Notes: generated by a model from the letters alone, not told the origin. Positions 30,099 to 38,773 are shown, counted from the stretch's first letter. The stretch: DNA of 64,000 nucleotides from Micromonospora sp. HNM0581 (GCF_012726175.1 NZ_JAASAD010000015.1:1-64000); one strand, 5' to 3'. Numbers and translations are program-made.

Positions 30099-31087
30099 TG
30101 TCCGCACTCTCCGATCAGCTGGTGTCGATCGCCACTCTGGTGTATCTGCTGGCGATGATCAGTCACGCCGTCGAGTACGCCCTCGGCAGTTCGCGGGCCG
30201 GGGCGGTCGCGGCACCGGCCCGCGAACTGGTCGGCGCGGCGGTGGCCGGCGACACTCCGGTGGCTGGTCGCACGGGCGGTGGTGCGGTGGTGAGCACGGT
30301 GGCGGCGGGCCGGGCCGGGCGTACCGCGCGGCGTGCGAGTCTGGGCGGCCGGATCGCCGTCGGGTTGACCGCCGTGGCCGCTGTGCTGCACCTGGTGGCG
30401 TTGGTGGCCCGTGGCGTCGCCGCGGAGCGGATGCCGTGGGGCAACATGTACGAGTTCGTGCTCACGGTGTCGTTCATCGGGGTCGCGGCCTGGCTTGTCG
30501 TACTCGTGAAGTGGCCTTTCCTGCGTCGTCTCGGGCTGTTCCTGACGCTGGTGATGGTGCTGTTGGTGGCCACCGCCGAGCTGGTGCTCTACACGCCGAT
30601 CGTGCCGCTCGTGCCGGCGCTCAACTCGTACTGGTTCGTCGTGCACGTGTCGACGATCGTTTTCGCCTCGGGGCTGTTCCTGCTGGGGGTGGTGCCGGCG
30701 GTGGCGTACCTGATGCGGGCCGGTTACGAGAACGGCAAACGCAGTTTCCCGTACACCCTGGCGAGGCGGCTGCCGGCGGCGGCCGGGCTGGAACGGCTGA
30801 CCTTCGTGCTGCACGCTTTCTCGTTCCCGATCTTCACCTTCGCGGTGATCGCCGGGGCGATCTGGGCGGAGGCGGCCTGGGGTCGCCCGTGGGGCTGGGA
30901 CCCGAAGGAGACCTGGGCGTTCATCTCCTGGGTGGTGTACGCGGGCTACCTGCACGCCCGCGCCACGCCGAGCGTGCGCCGGAACGTGGTGACCTGGCTG
31001 GCCATCCTCGGTTTCCTGACCGTGCTGATGAACCTCTTCGGCGTGAACATCTTCTTCGAGGGCCTGCACTCCTACGGCGGCCTCTGA
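30098..31087 (+). CDS. ccsA: CcsA/CcsB-type cytochrome c haem lyase subunit
   Basis: Membrane protein of 329 residues with about eight helices. The tryptophan-rich haem-handling motif WGRPWGWDPKETWAFISW (about 263-280) and the histidines flanking it define the family. An N-terminal Ala/Arg-rich loop (about 30-80) is variable. It presents haem to apocytochromes together with ResB. AAGGAG precedes the ATG, which overlaps the resB stop (TGATG). It is the last gene of the operon, followed immediately by the palindrome at 31088. Confidence 0.95.
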   Translation: MSALSDQLVSIATLVYLLAMISHAVEYALGSSRAGAVAAPARELVGAAVAGDTPVAGRTGGGAVVSTVAAGRAGRTARRASLGGRIAVGLTAVAAVLHLVALVARGVAAERMPWGNMYEFVLTVSFIGVAAWLVVLVKWPFLRRLGLFLTLVMVLLVATAELVLYTPIVPLVPALNSYWFVVHVSTIVFASGLFLLGVVPAVAYLMRAGYENGKRSFPYTLARRLPAAAGLERLTFVLHAFSFPIFTFAVIAGAIWAEAAWGRPWGWDPKETWAFISWVVYAGYLHARATPSVRRNVVTWLAILGFLTVLMNLFGVNIFFEGLHSYGGL

Positions 31088-31140
31088 CCCGCAAGATGTA
31101 TAACTGCACTTATAATAACTGTGGTTATACATCTTGCGGG
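31088..31140. promoter_or_regulatory. Large AT-rich palindrome containing promoter boxes
   Basis: CCCGCAAGATGTATAAC (31088-31104) and GTTATACATCTTGCGGG (31124-31140) are perfect 17-bp arms around a 19-base loop. The loop holds a consensus TATAAT (31111-31116) and the right arm holds TATACAT. It starts at the ccsA stop codon (within 1 base) and ends exactly at the ATG of the decayed ATPase gene. It could be an autoregulatory operator-promoter of that gene, a terminator for the ccs operon, or the scar of a mobile unit. Its low GC stands out from its surroundings. Confidence 0.6.
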
Positions 31141-31922
31141 ATGGTGGTCGTGAACCTCATCAAGCCTCCGGAGATCTTCGATCGAGACGTCGAGTGGGCC
31201 GAGTTGGCCCGGTTCGCCACCGACGAACGGCCCGGCGCCACGTTGGGCGTGGTCAGCGGACGCCGCCGGCAAGGGAAGACCCTCCTGCTGTACGAGTTGG
31301 CTCGCGCCACGGGCGGCTTCTACTTCGGGGCTACCGAGGCGACTTCGACGGAATCGCTTCGGCGGTTCGGGGGGGCCGTAGCCGCTACCGCATCAACGAG
31401 CCCTTGATCACCTTTTATCAGGCGGTCATGCGGCCGGCCTGGACGGCCTTGGAGCAGCGGCGGGGCCCGGAGGTCTGGCGACGTTCCCAGCGGCGGTACG
31501 CCAGCGCGGTGCTCGGTCCGTCGTTCGAAGAGGTCGTCCGGCAGTGGGCAGTACGTTTCGCCGCTCCCGAGACGCTCGGCGGCATCGCCGCCGAGGCGAG
31601 TCCCGCCGTTCTCGTCGATCCGGTCAGCCGGACCAGTCTGGAACTGGACCTCGTCGCGCTCGGCGAGCCGCCATTCGGCGACGGGCCACGCCCGCTGCTC
31701 GCCGTCGGCGAAGTCAAGTGGGGGCGGACGTTGGGCCTGGCTGACCTGGACCGGCTCGCCCGGGCGCGAGACCTGCTCGTCGCTCGTCCCGGTCTGGACG
31801 CCCGGGACACCCGGTTGCTGCTGGCCAGTGGCGCGGGGTTCACCGATGACCTGTGGGCGGCCAGCCGCTACCGGTCCGACGTGCTCCTCGTCGACCCCAC
31901 GCGTCTCTACACCGCCGACTGA
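31141..31922 (+). pseudogene. AAA ATPase (DUF234-type) with frameshifting internal deletion
   Basis: The first part, in frame from ATG 31141, reads FDRDVEWAELARFA and the Walker A motif GRRRQGKT, ending with SLRRFGGAVAA near 31390. The C-terminal part continues in another frame: RYRINEPLITFYQAVMRPAW, then VRQWAVRF and VGEVKWGRTLG to the stop at 31922. These are the N-terminal P-loop and the DUF234 winged-helix/nuclease-like end of archaeal-type ATPases, normally about 450-500 residues. Some 200 or more residues, including Walker B and sensors, are missing at a G-rich junction (about 31368-31385). It is non-functional as an ATPase. Confidence 0.75.
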
Positions 31923-31997
31923 CCCGTCACCCGGATCTGTCGATGTTCCGCCCGATGCTGCGGTGAGGCCCGCACCCGTGGGCACCATGCTGCCGTC

Positions 31998-32250
31998 TCA
32001 GCTTGGCGGTCGGCGCAGGGCTTGGCGGGAGAGGAAATCGGCTCGGCGGATCGCCTCGGGAAGGCGGTAGTGGCGGCTCAGGCCGAGCGTGATCGTGGTC
32101 GCCAGGTCGAGGCTGGTGCGGTGGCCGACCGAGACGAACACCGGCTTGACGTCGGTCTGTGCACGCAGCACCCGACCCAGCACCTCGTCGCCCTGGCGCA
32201 GCGGCGACCAGTCGCCCCGCCGGGTGCCCGGCAGGTCGCCGCCGACCGCC
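31998..32250 (-). pseudogene. nfi: C-terminal remnant of endonuclease V
   Basis: On the minus strand the open frame reads GTRRGDWSPLRQGDEVLGRV, then VKPVFVSVGHRTSLDLA and RLPEAIRRADFLSR to a stop at 31998-32000. This matches the last roughly 80 residues of endonuclease V, which nicks DNA at deaminated bases (the family is about 220-230 residues). The N-terminal catalytic Asp/Glu region is gone; upstream the frame dissolves into unrelated sequence before the next gene. It is convergent with the ATPase pseudogene, so both flank one decay zone. Confidence 0.7.
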
Positions 32251-32289
32251 CGACGGCCCGGTGGCCGAGCGGACCGGGTGGCCGGGCGG

Positions 32290-32562
32290 TCAGTCGGTGG
32301 GCTGTGGGCGGGGTGCGCGGGGTGCGGCCCAGCCGAGGAAGCGGTCGTGCAGCGCGGCCGGCTTCGGTGCGTCGTGCGGGTTGAGGCGGTACAGGTCGTC
32401 GACGGCGTCGTACAGCATCCCGGCCAGGTAGATCGACAGGGCCACGTGGCTGTCCCGGTACTCGGCGAGCAGAGCGAGCCGGGCGGTGGCGCAGGGCCAC
32501 GGCGCGGCGCAGGCTCGACACAGCCAGAGCGGCCGGAGCGGTACGTGGAACCGCGCGGTCAT
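32290..32562 (-). CDS. Small conserved actinobacterial protein (Cys-rich N-terminus)
   Basis: Protein of 90 residues. The N-terminus, HVPLRPLWLCRACAAPWPC, holds a CxxC plus a further Cys that may bind zinc. The rest is a helical segment, ARLALLAEYRDSHVALSIYL. Proteins like this are common next to XRE/DUF397 pairs in Micromonosporaceae and Streptomyces and are sometimes labelled flavin reductase without support. GGAGAGGG lies 7 bases before the ATG. It is divergent from the XRE gene. The function is unknown. Confidence 0.75.
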   Translation of the reverse strand: MTARFHVPLRPLWLCRACAAPWPCATARLALLAEYRDSHVALSIYLAGMLYDAVDDLYRLNPHDAPKPAALHDRFLGWAAPRAPRPQPTD

Positions 32563-32786
32563 CTGCCCACCCTCTCCTGGAGGCGAGGCCGTCCGTCGCC
32601 GACGTGCCGGACGGCCCCGCTTCGGTTGCGCCCGTTCTTTTCGGGTCGGATCCGGGCGGTTCCGATGGGGACAGTTTGACCACCACGCGACTACTGTCGG
32701 AAGGTGATCGATCGCCCTGTGTGTTTGACGTTTCGGTCGGTGAGGGCGGTGAGGACTCAGGACGTGCTGGTGAGGAGTGGTGCGGG

Positions 32787-33578
32787 GTGGATGAGCGGTC
32801 GCGGGTGCTGATCGAGGAGCTGCGGCACATGCGGACGGCGCGCAGGGTGACGCAGGAGGAGCTGGCTCGGGCGATCAACTATTCGCCGTCCACGGTGGCC
32901 ATGGTGGAGACCGAGGCGCGCAAGCCGCCGCCCAACTTCTGGGAGCTGGTGGACGGTGCGCTCGACACCGGTGGCGCGTTCGTCCGGATGCTGGCCCGGC
33001 TCGGTGCGCCGCAGTGGATGCGGGAGTGGGAGGCCAACGAGCGGCAGGCCACCGTGCTGCGCTCGTTCGAGAACACGGTGGTGCCGGGGTTGTTGCAAAC
33101 CTCGGCGTACGCCCGTGCGCTGTTCCGCAGCGTCGGCCTCTACGACGACGCGGAGGTGGAGCGGCGGGTGGAGGCGCGGCTGGCCCGGCAAGCGGTGCTC
33201 ACCGGCGAGCGACCGCCGCAGCTCGTGACGGTGTTGGACGAGCACGTGCTGCGCCGGCCGGTCGGTGGGCCGGTGGTGATGCGTGAGCAACTGTGGCGGC
33301 TGGTCAAGCTGGCCACCGAGCATGCCCGGGTGCGGCTGCACGTGGTGCCCGCCTCGGTGGGTGCGTATCCGGGTGTCGCCGGGGCGTTCGTGCTGGCTAC
33401 CCTTCCCGGTGGGGAGGATGTGGCCTATCTGGACGATCAGCTCAAGGGTCAGGTGATCGACCACACCGAGGACGTGCTGGCGATCCGGGCCTCCTGGGAG
33501 GCGATCCAGGGTGAGGCGTTGCCGCCCCGGCAGTCGATCGAATTGTTGACGGAGGTGGCGGAGTCATGGCGGAGCTGA
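32787..33578 (+). CDS. XRE-family regulator with DUF5753 domain (Scr1-type)
   Basis: Protein of 263 residues. The N-terminal helix-turn-helix (about 5-65) has VTQEELARAINYSPSTVAMV. The C-terminal DUF5753 region contains ENTVVPGLLQTSAYARALF and later LPGGEDVAYLDDQ. GTG 32787 follows a GAGGAG about 10 bases upstream; the frame is open further but without conserved sequence. In Streptomyces, such regulators pair with a DUF397 protein and influence development and antibiotic production. It overlaps its DUF397 partner by 13 bases. Confidence 0.88.
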   Translation: MDERSRVLIEELRHMRTARRVTQEELARAINYSPSTVAMVETEARKPPPNFWELVDGALDTGGAFVRMLARLGAPQWMREWEANERQATVLRSFENTVVPGLLQTSAYARALFRSVGLYDDAEVERRVEARLARQAVLTGERPPQLVTVLDEHVLRRPVGGPVVMREQLWRLVKLATEHARVRLHVVPASVGAYPGVAGAFVLATLPGGEDVAYLDDQLKGQVIDHTEDVLAIRASWEAIQGEALPPRQSIELLTEVAESWRS

Positions 33579-33784
33579 CCGACGCCCGGTGGCGCACCAG
33601 CACCCGGAGCAGCACCAACGGCGGCAACTGCGTCGAGGTGGCCGACAATTTGCCCGGCCTGGTCGCGGTCCGGGACAGCAAGGAACGCGGCGGCGCGGTG
33701 CTGACCTTCGGCCCGGCGGCCTGGCAGATGTTCGTGGCTTGCATCGCTGGCCAGGCCGTTGCCGGCCACCCCAACGGGCAGTGA
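33566..33784 (+). CDS. DUF397 protein, partner of the XRE regulator
   Basis: DUF397 protein of 72 residues with the family core ARWRTSTRSSTNGGNCVEVA, then VAVRDSKERGGAVLTFGPAAW. It is the small partner that binds and antagonises Scr1-type XRE regulators. It overlaps the regulator gene, so the two are translated together. The pair resembles a toxin-antitoxin arrangement in gene order but acts in transcriptional control. Confidence 0.92.
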   Translation: MAELTDARWRTSTRSSTNGGNCVEVADNLPGLVAVRDSKERGGAVLTFGPAAWQMFVACIAGQAVAGHPNGQ

Positions 33785-34030
33785 TCAGGACTGGGCGTAC
33801 ACGACGACCGGGACCTCGTCGTTGTCGGTGTCGTCTTCCCACCAGGATGGGTGCGGCCCGGGGGCGTTCGAACTCACCGCGCGACAAGGTCGAGGCTGTT
33901 GGGCACGCCGGCCTGGAATGATGAGCTTAGATGCGGAGGGTGACATCGGAGGCCCCCGTGAGAGGTGATCCCCGCCAGAAAGCCCGCCCGGCTTCGTCGG
34001 CCCGCCGGGCGGTGCGGGAGACTTGCTGGC

Positions 34031-35491
34031 ATGGCGGCTCGTGGCTTCCCGTACACCGATCTGAAGGACTTCCTCGCGGCGCTGGAACGCGCGGGTGAAC
34101 TGCGGCGCGTCAGCGTCCCGGTCGACCCGACGCTGGAGATCAGCGAGATCGTCACCCGGACGGTCCGGGCCGACGGGCCGGCGCTGCTGTTCGAGCAGCC
34201 CACCCGGGGTGAGATGCCGCTCGCGATCAACCTGTTCGGCACCGAGAAGCGCACCGCGATGGCGCTCGGCGTCGAGTCGCTGGACGAGATCGGCAACCGG
34301 ATCGGCGAGATGCTCAAGCCGGAGCTGCCGGTGGGCTTCTCCGGCATGATGGGCGGCCTGGGCAAGGTCATGCAGCTCACGTCGATGCCGCCGAAGAAGG
34401 TCAGGACCGCCCCCTGTCAGCAGGTGGTCTACCGGGGTGACGACGTCGACCTGAACCGGCTGCCCGGGCTCCAGGTATGGCCCGGCGACGGCGGGATCTT
34501 CCACAACTTCGGGCTGACCCACACCAAACATCCCGAGACCGGCAAGCGGAACCTGGGCCTCTACCGACTCCAGCAGCACAGCCACAACACCCTCGGCATG
34601 CACTGGCAGATCCACAAGAACTCCACCGCACACCACGCCGTCGCCGAGCGACTCGGCCAACGGCTGCCGGTCGCCGTCGCCATCGGGTGCGACCCGGTGG
34701 TCACCTACGCGTCGAGCGCCCCGCTCCCCGCCGACATCGACGAGTACCTCTTCGCTGGCTTCCTGCGCGGCGAACGGGTGGAGATGGTCGACTGCCTGAC
34801 CGTGCCGTTGCAGGTGCCGGCGCACGCCCAGATGGTGCTGGAGGGCTACCTGGAGCCCGGCGAGCGGCTGCCGGAGGGCCCCTTCGGCGACCACACCGGC
34901 TTCTACACCCCGGTCGAACCGTTCCCGGTGCTGCACATCGAGACGATGACCATGCAACGCGACCCGGTCTACCACTCGATCGTCACCTCGAAGCCACCGC
35001 AGGAGGACCACGGTCTCGGCAAGGCCACCGAGCGGATCTTCGCGCCGCTGCTGCGGTTCCTGATCCCGGACATCGTCGACTACGACCTGCCGGCCGCCGG
35101 TGTCTTCCACAACTGCGCGATCGTGTCGATCCGCAAGCGCTACCCGAAGCACGCCCAGAAGGTGATGAACGCGATCTGGGGCGCGCACATGATGTCGCTG
35201 ACCAAGCTGATCGTGGTCGTCGACGAGGACTGCGACGTGCACGACTACCGCGAGGTCGCCTTCCGCGCGTTCGGCAACGTCGACTACGCCCGGGACCTGC
35301 TGCTCACCGAAGGCCCCGTCGATCATCTGGACCACTCGTCTTACCAGCAGTTCTGGGGCGGTAAGGCCGGAATCGACGCCACCCGCAAGCTGCCCGAGGA
35401 GGGCTACCACCGGGGCTGGCCCGAGGAGATGACCATGGCTCCCGAGGTGGTTTCCCTCGTCGAGAAGCGTTGGAAGGAGTACGGCATCTGA
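34031..35491 (+). CDS. mqnL: UbiD-family decarboxylase of menaquinone synthesis
   Basis: prFMN-dependent decarboxylase of 486 residues. UbiD signatures include YRGDDVDLNRLPGLQVWPGD, the metal/prFMN region HNFGLTHTKHPETGKRNLGL, GEPxG-like PEGPFGDHTGFYTP and RYPKHAQKVMNAIWG. In the futalosine pathway (MqnL) it removes the carboxyl of the prenylated naphthoate. The assignment to menaquinone rather than another UbiD role follows from the adjacent UbiA (mqnP), the nearby UbiX (mqnM), and mqnE, mqnA and mqnC in the same window. It shares one base with mqnP. Confidence 0.9.
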   Translation: MAARGFPYTDLKDFLAALERAGELRRVSVPVDPTLEISEIVTRTVRADGPALLFEQPTRGEMPLAINLFGTEKRTAMALGVESLDEIGNRIGEMLKPELPVGFSGMMGGLGKVMQLTSMPPKKVRTAPCQQVVYRGDDVDLNRLPGLQVWPGDGGIFHNFGLTHTKHPETGKRNLGLYRLQQHSHNTLGMHWQIHKNSTAHHAVAERLGQRLPVAVAIGCDPVVTYASSAPLPADIDEYLFAGFLRGERVEMVDCLTVPLQVPAHAQMVLEGYLEPGERLPEGPFGDHTGFYTPVEPFPVLHIETMTMQRDPVYHSIVTSKPPQEDHGLGKATERIFAPLLRFLIPDIVDYDLPAAGVFHNCAIVSIRKRYPKHAQKVMNAIWGAHMMSLTKLIVVVDEDCDVHDYREVAFRAFGNVDYARDLLLTEGPVDHLDHSSYQQFWGGKAGIDATRKLPEEGYHRGWPEEMTMAPEVVSLVEKRWKEYGI

Positions 35492-36408
35492 TGGCGAACA
35501 CCGCCGCCGTGCAGCCCGCCGAGCGTCCCGGGCGCGTGAAGTCCTTCCTCAGACTCGTGGCGATCGAGCACTCGGTGTTCGCGCTGCCGTTCGCGTACCT
35601 GTCGGCGTTGACCGCGATGCAGGTCAACGGGGGGCGGGTCCGCTGGCTGGATCTGCTGCTGATCACGGTGGCGATGGTGGGGGCACGTACCTTCGCCATG
35701 GCGGCCAACCGGATCCTGGACCGGCGGATCGATGCGCGGAACCCGCGAACCGCCAATCGGGAGCTGGTGACCGGGGCGGTGAGCCTGCGGACGGCCTGGA
35801 CCGGCGCGGGCGTCGCCCTGGTGGTGTTCCTCGCCGCCGCCGCCCTGCTCAACCCGCTCTGCCTGGCGCTCGCACCGCTGGCAGTGGTCCCCCTGGTGGT
35901 CTACCCGTACGGCAAACGGTTCACCAACTGGCCGCACGCCATCCTGGCCGCCGCCCAGATGGTCGGCCCGGTCGGCGCCTGGCTGGCAGTGACCGGCACC
36001 TTCGCGGGCTCCGGACCGGCCTGGTTGCTGGGTGCGGCCGTCGGGCTGTGGATCGGCGGATTCGACCTGATCTACGCCTGCCAGGACGCCGAAGTCGATC
36101 GGAAGATCGGCGTGCACAGCGTGCCGGCCCGCTACGGGCTGCGTTTCGCCCTGCACGCCTCCACCGTCGCGCACGTGATCACCTTCGTGCTGTTCGGCTG
36201 GTTCGGGATGCTCGTCGGCTTCGGTTCGCTCTGGTGGATCGGGTTGGCTCTCACCGCCGCCGCCTTCGGCTACCAGCACCTGGTGGTGACACCCACTGAC
36301 CTGAGCCGGGTCAACCGGGCGTTCTTCACCGCCAACGGCTTCGTCGGCATCGCGCTGTTCGCTTTCGCCCTGCTCGACCTGATTGTCCGGCTCGGCCTAC
36401 GGGCCTGA
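35491..36408 (+). CDS. mqnP: UbiA-family prenyltransferase of menaquinone synthesis
   Basis: Membrane prenyltransferase of 305 residues with about nine helices. The first Asp-rich motif appears as NRILDRRIDARNPRTANREL (NxxxD...D, about 73-92) and the second as DLIYACQDAEVDRKIGVHSV (DxxxD, about 192-211). It attaches the polyprenyl chain to dihydroxy-6-naphthoate in the futalosine pathway. It overlaps mqnL (TGATG), so decarboxylase and prenyltransferase are co-translated. The terpene synthase follows on the other strand. Confidence 0.93.
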   Translation: MANTAAVQPAERPGRVKSFLRLVAIEHSVFALPFAYLSALTAMQVNGGRVRWLDLLLITVAMVGARTFAMAANRILDRRIDARNPRTANRELVTGAVSLRTAWTGAGVALVVFLAAAALLNPLCLALAPLAVVPLVVYPYGKRFTNWPHAILAAAQMVGPVGAWLAVTGTFAGSGPAWLLGAAVGLWIGGFDLIYACQDAEVDRKIGVHSVPARYGLRFALHASTVAHVITFVLFGWFGMLVGFGSLWWIGLALTAAAFGYQHLVVTPTDLSRVNRAFFTANGFVGIALFAFALLDLIVRLGLRA

Positions 36409-36423
36409 CCAACCGTCAGCCCA

Positions 36424-37440
36424 TCACCTGCCCGGCACGGCGTAGCGGGCGCTCTCCATGGTCCAGTCGATGGTGCCGCGAACAGCTCGGGCCACCCCGT
36501 CGAGGTGGGCGGCGACAGCCGGGTCCAGTGCCGGACCGAACGAGGGCATCGCGGCGCGCAGGACGACGAAGCGGTGCATCGAGGCGTACCAGCGTTGCGC
36601 CGCCAACTCCACGGCGGCGGACACCGGCACGCGGTGCGCCGCAGCCAACGCCAGCACCAGGTTGTGCCCGCCGGAGGTGGCCGCGTCCCGGTCCAGCGAG
36701 GCGATGTCGTTGTACCAGGACAGTAGATCGTTACCGATGTCGCGGAGCTGGCCCAGCCGTGGATGATGGTAGACCGGGTCCGGCAGCGGTCGGCCGTCGA
36801 CGAACTCCACCAGCGGATACGACACGTACGCGGCCGAGGTGGCCCGCCGCAGCTCGACGTACTCCTCGGCGTCGGGTAGGTGCCCGGTCGCCTTGTTGAC
36901 CGCCTCCCGCCAGGTGCCGTCGAGGTGGTGGGCGACCGCGTCGGCGAAACGCCGCCGCCAGCGGGCCGGCATCCGGCGGCGCGGCTCCCGCCAGGCACCG
37001 ACCAGCAGCCGGCGGAGCGGACCGAACTGCCCCGGAAGCCGCAGCCCGACACCGCCGCCCAACAGGGTGGCGACACTGTCTCGCAGGGCGCGAATATCGT
37101 GCAGGCTGGCCCGGTCGGGCCCGTCGCACGCGTCGTCGACCAGGAAGAACCAGGTGAACAGTGCGGTCAGGACGCGCAGGTCGGCTTCGGTGGCGTCGGG
37201 GTACAACCGCCCCGCGTAACGGGCGAAACCGGCACGCCCCAGCCGTTCCCGCGTCGACGGTTCCAACGGCAACTCGGACACCAGCCAAGCCTGGACGTCG
37301 TCAGCGTACGGAGACAGCTGCGGCGCGAACGGGCAGGCGGCACGCAGGGACGACAGAAGGTCGTACACGGAATTGGCCGACGACGAGATGGTCCCACATC
37401 CTTCCGGTCGGCCCCACGATGCTCTAGTCCCGCGCAGCAT
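36424..37440 (-). CDS. Class I terpene synthase
   Basis: Protein of 338 residues with the class I fold. The first metal motif is FFLVDDACD (DDxxD, about 93-101). The second, NDLLSWYND (about 236-244), has Asp where the NSE triad usually has Glu. The C-terminus ends in the ARY motif typical of bacterial sesquiterpene cyclases (ESARYAVPGR). It would cyclise a linear prenyl diphosphate, probably farnesyl. The product cannot be predicted. The start is uncertain: ATG 37440 has no good ribosome binding site, and an in-frame GTG exists about 25 codons in. It lies opposite to, and between, the menaquinone genes mqnP and mqnM. Confidence 0.85.
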   Translation of the reverse strand: MLRGTRASWGRPEGCGTISSSANSVYDLLSSLRAACPFAPQLSPYADDVQAWLVSELPLEPSTRERLGRAGFARYAGRLYPDATEADLRVLTALFTWFFLVDDACDGPDRASLHDIRALRDSVATLLGGGVGLRLPGQFGPLRRLLVGAWREPRRRMPARWRRRFADAVAHHLDGTWREAVNKATGHLPDAEEYVELRRATSAAYVSYPLVEFVDGRPLPDPVYHHPRLGQLRDIGNDLLSWYNDIASLDRDAATSGGHNLVLALAAAHRVPVSAAVELAAQRWYASMHRFVVLRAAMPSFGPALDPAVAAHLDGVARAVRGTIDWTMESARYAVPGR

Positions 37441-37577
37441 GCCAGCTGCCGGTGCGCTCCGCAGACCCGTCGGGCATCGGCGGCGTATCGGTTCAGGCTG
37501 CGGCGATCATGGGCACCTCGGACACGCCTGCAGGGGGTACCCGATCGCCGGCGGCGGTGACCAGGCAGGCTGAAGGC

Positions 37578-38207
37578 ATGCGCGAACCATGGGTGGTCGG
37601 GGTGTCCGGGGCATCCGGCACGCCGTACGCGGCGGCAGTCGTACGCGGGTTGCTCGACGCCGGGGAGTCAGTGGATCTGATCGTCTCCCGGGCCGCCCGG
37701 CTGACCGTCCTCGACGAGACCGGACGGCCCTTCCGGGACGCGCACTGGGCCGAGGACCTGGCCGCCTGGCTGGGGCACGACGTCGCCGGAGCGGACCTGC
37801 GCCACTGGCCCGCCGGTGACCTCGCCGCCGGACCGAGCAGCGGTTCCTACCCGGTACGAGGAATGGTCGTGGTGCCGGCCAGCACGGCCGCCTGCGCCGG
37901 CATCGCCATCGGCCTGTCCAAGGACCTGTTGCAGCGGGCCGCCGAAGTGAACCTCAAGGAACGCCGCCGAGTCGTCATGGTGCCCCGGGAGACGCCGGTG
38001 ACCCGTAGCCACCTGGAACACCTGATCGCGTTGCACGACGCCGGTGCGGTCGTACTGCCGGCCAGCCCCGGCTTCTACGGTGCGGGTGCCGCCGCCTCCG
38101 CCGCACAGTTGGTGGACTTCGTGGCGGGAAAGGTGCTCGACGCCCTCGACGTGCCGCACACCCTGTTCAGGCGGTGGTCCGGCAAGTTGAACGCGGACCG
38201 GACCTGA
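37578..38207 (+). CDS. mqnM: UbiX-family flavin prenyltransferase
   Basis: Protein of 209 residues. UbiX hallmarks are the N-terminal VGVSGASGTPYAAAV (FMN loop), VPASTAACAGIAIGLSKDLL and RRVVMVPRETPVTRSHLEHL (prenyl phosphate/flavin site). It makes the prenyl-FMN cofactor needed by the UbiD enzyme 2 kb upstream. GAAGG precedes the ATG. It is separated from mqnL-mqnP by the inverted terpene synthase, so it needs its own promoter. Confidence 0.94.
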   Translation: MREPWVVGVSGASGTPYAAAVVRGLLDAGESVDLIVSRAARLTVLDETGRPFRDAHWAEDLAAWLGHDVAGADLRHWPAGDLAAGPSSGSYPVRGMVVVPASTAACAGIAIGLSKDLLQRAAEVNLKERRRVVMVPRETPVTRSHLEHLIALHDAGAVVLPASPGFYGAGAAASAAQLVDFVAGKVLDALDVPHTLFRRWSGKLNADRT

Positions 38208-38235
38208 CGGCCGGCCCGCGTCCCGACCCGCAATC

Positions 38236-38505
38236 TCAGTACATGCCGGCGTTTGCCGGGCCGGCAGTGCCGGTGGAAGCGGTCGGGCCCGCATTACGCG
38301 GTCTACCCATCTCGTCCGCCTCGTCCAGCATGCCTTCCCCTTCAAGCAGGGCCCGCACCTCGGATTCCCGAAACCGGCGATGCCCTCCTGGAGTCCGGAT
38401 GCTCCCGATCCGACCCGCCGCCGCCCATCGCGTCACGGTTTTCGGGTCCACCCGAAACAACGCGGCGACTTCACCCGGTGTCAGCAGGCGATCTCCAGTG
38501 TCCAC
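38236..38505 (-). CDS. BldC-like MerR-type DNA-binding protein
   Basis: Protein of 89 residues consisting mainly of one winged helix-turn-helix: LLTPGEVAALFRVDPKTVTR, then WAAAGRIGSIRTPGGHRRFR. This is nearly the whole of BldC, the small regulator of developmental timing in Streptomyces, here with a Gly/Ala/Thr-rich C-terminal tail of about 25 residues. GTG 38505 was chosen because GGAGGGGG lies just upstream and the conserved domain begins there. It is convergent with mqnM and divergent from the Lrp gene. Confidence 0.88.
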   Translation of the reverse strand: MDTGDRLLTPGEVAALFRVDPKTVTRWAAAGRIGSIRTPGGHRRFRESEVRALLEGEGMLDEADEMGRPRNAGPTASTGTAGPANAGMY

Positions 38506-38759
38506 AGCCCCCTCCTCGCGTCGACGAAGCCCCCGGCTGAACACACTGCCCCCGGCCGGTGCGAGCCCAGAGCCGTCATGAGGGACGTATGGCAATTACA
38601 GCACCAGCGACCAGGCGTGTCCGCCAAACGCGAAAAACGCACGGAGTGGGAAGTTAGTAAATGGTACCGGCGTCGCGCCCCCCGAACCCTTGGTATGCGA
38701 ACTGTCACTTGCTGCCGAAACAATCGGATACCGAAGTCCGGGTGTCGCGCCGCGCCGAC

Positions 38760-38765
38760 TAGGGT
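38760..38765 (+). promoter_or_regulatory. -10 element of the Lrp gene (leaderless)
   Basis: TAGGGT lies 8 bases before the GTG start at 38774, with no ribosome binding site between. Confidence 0.45.
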
Positions 38766-38773
38766 CACAGTCC

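Noticed and set aside
33785..33900. Minus-strand 30-residue acidic frame ending in WWEDDTDNDEVPVVVYAQS
   Set aside because: The composition looks protein-like, and a GTG start is available just before the first residues, but there is no ribosome binding site and I know no matching family. It may be the tail of a lost gene; the evidence is too thin for a feature.
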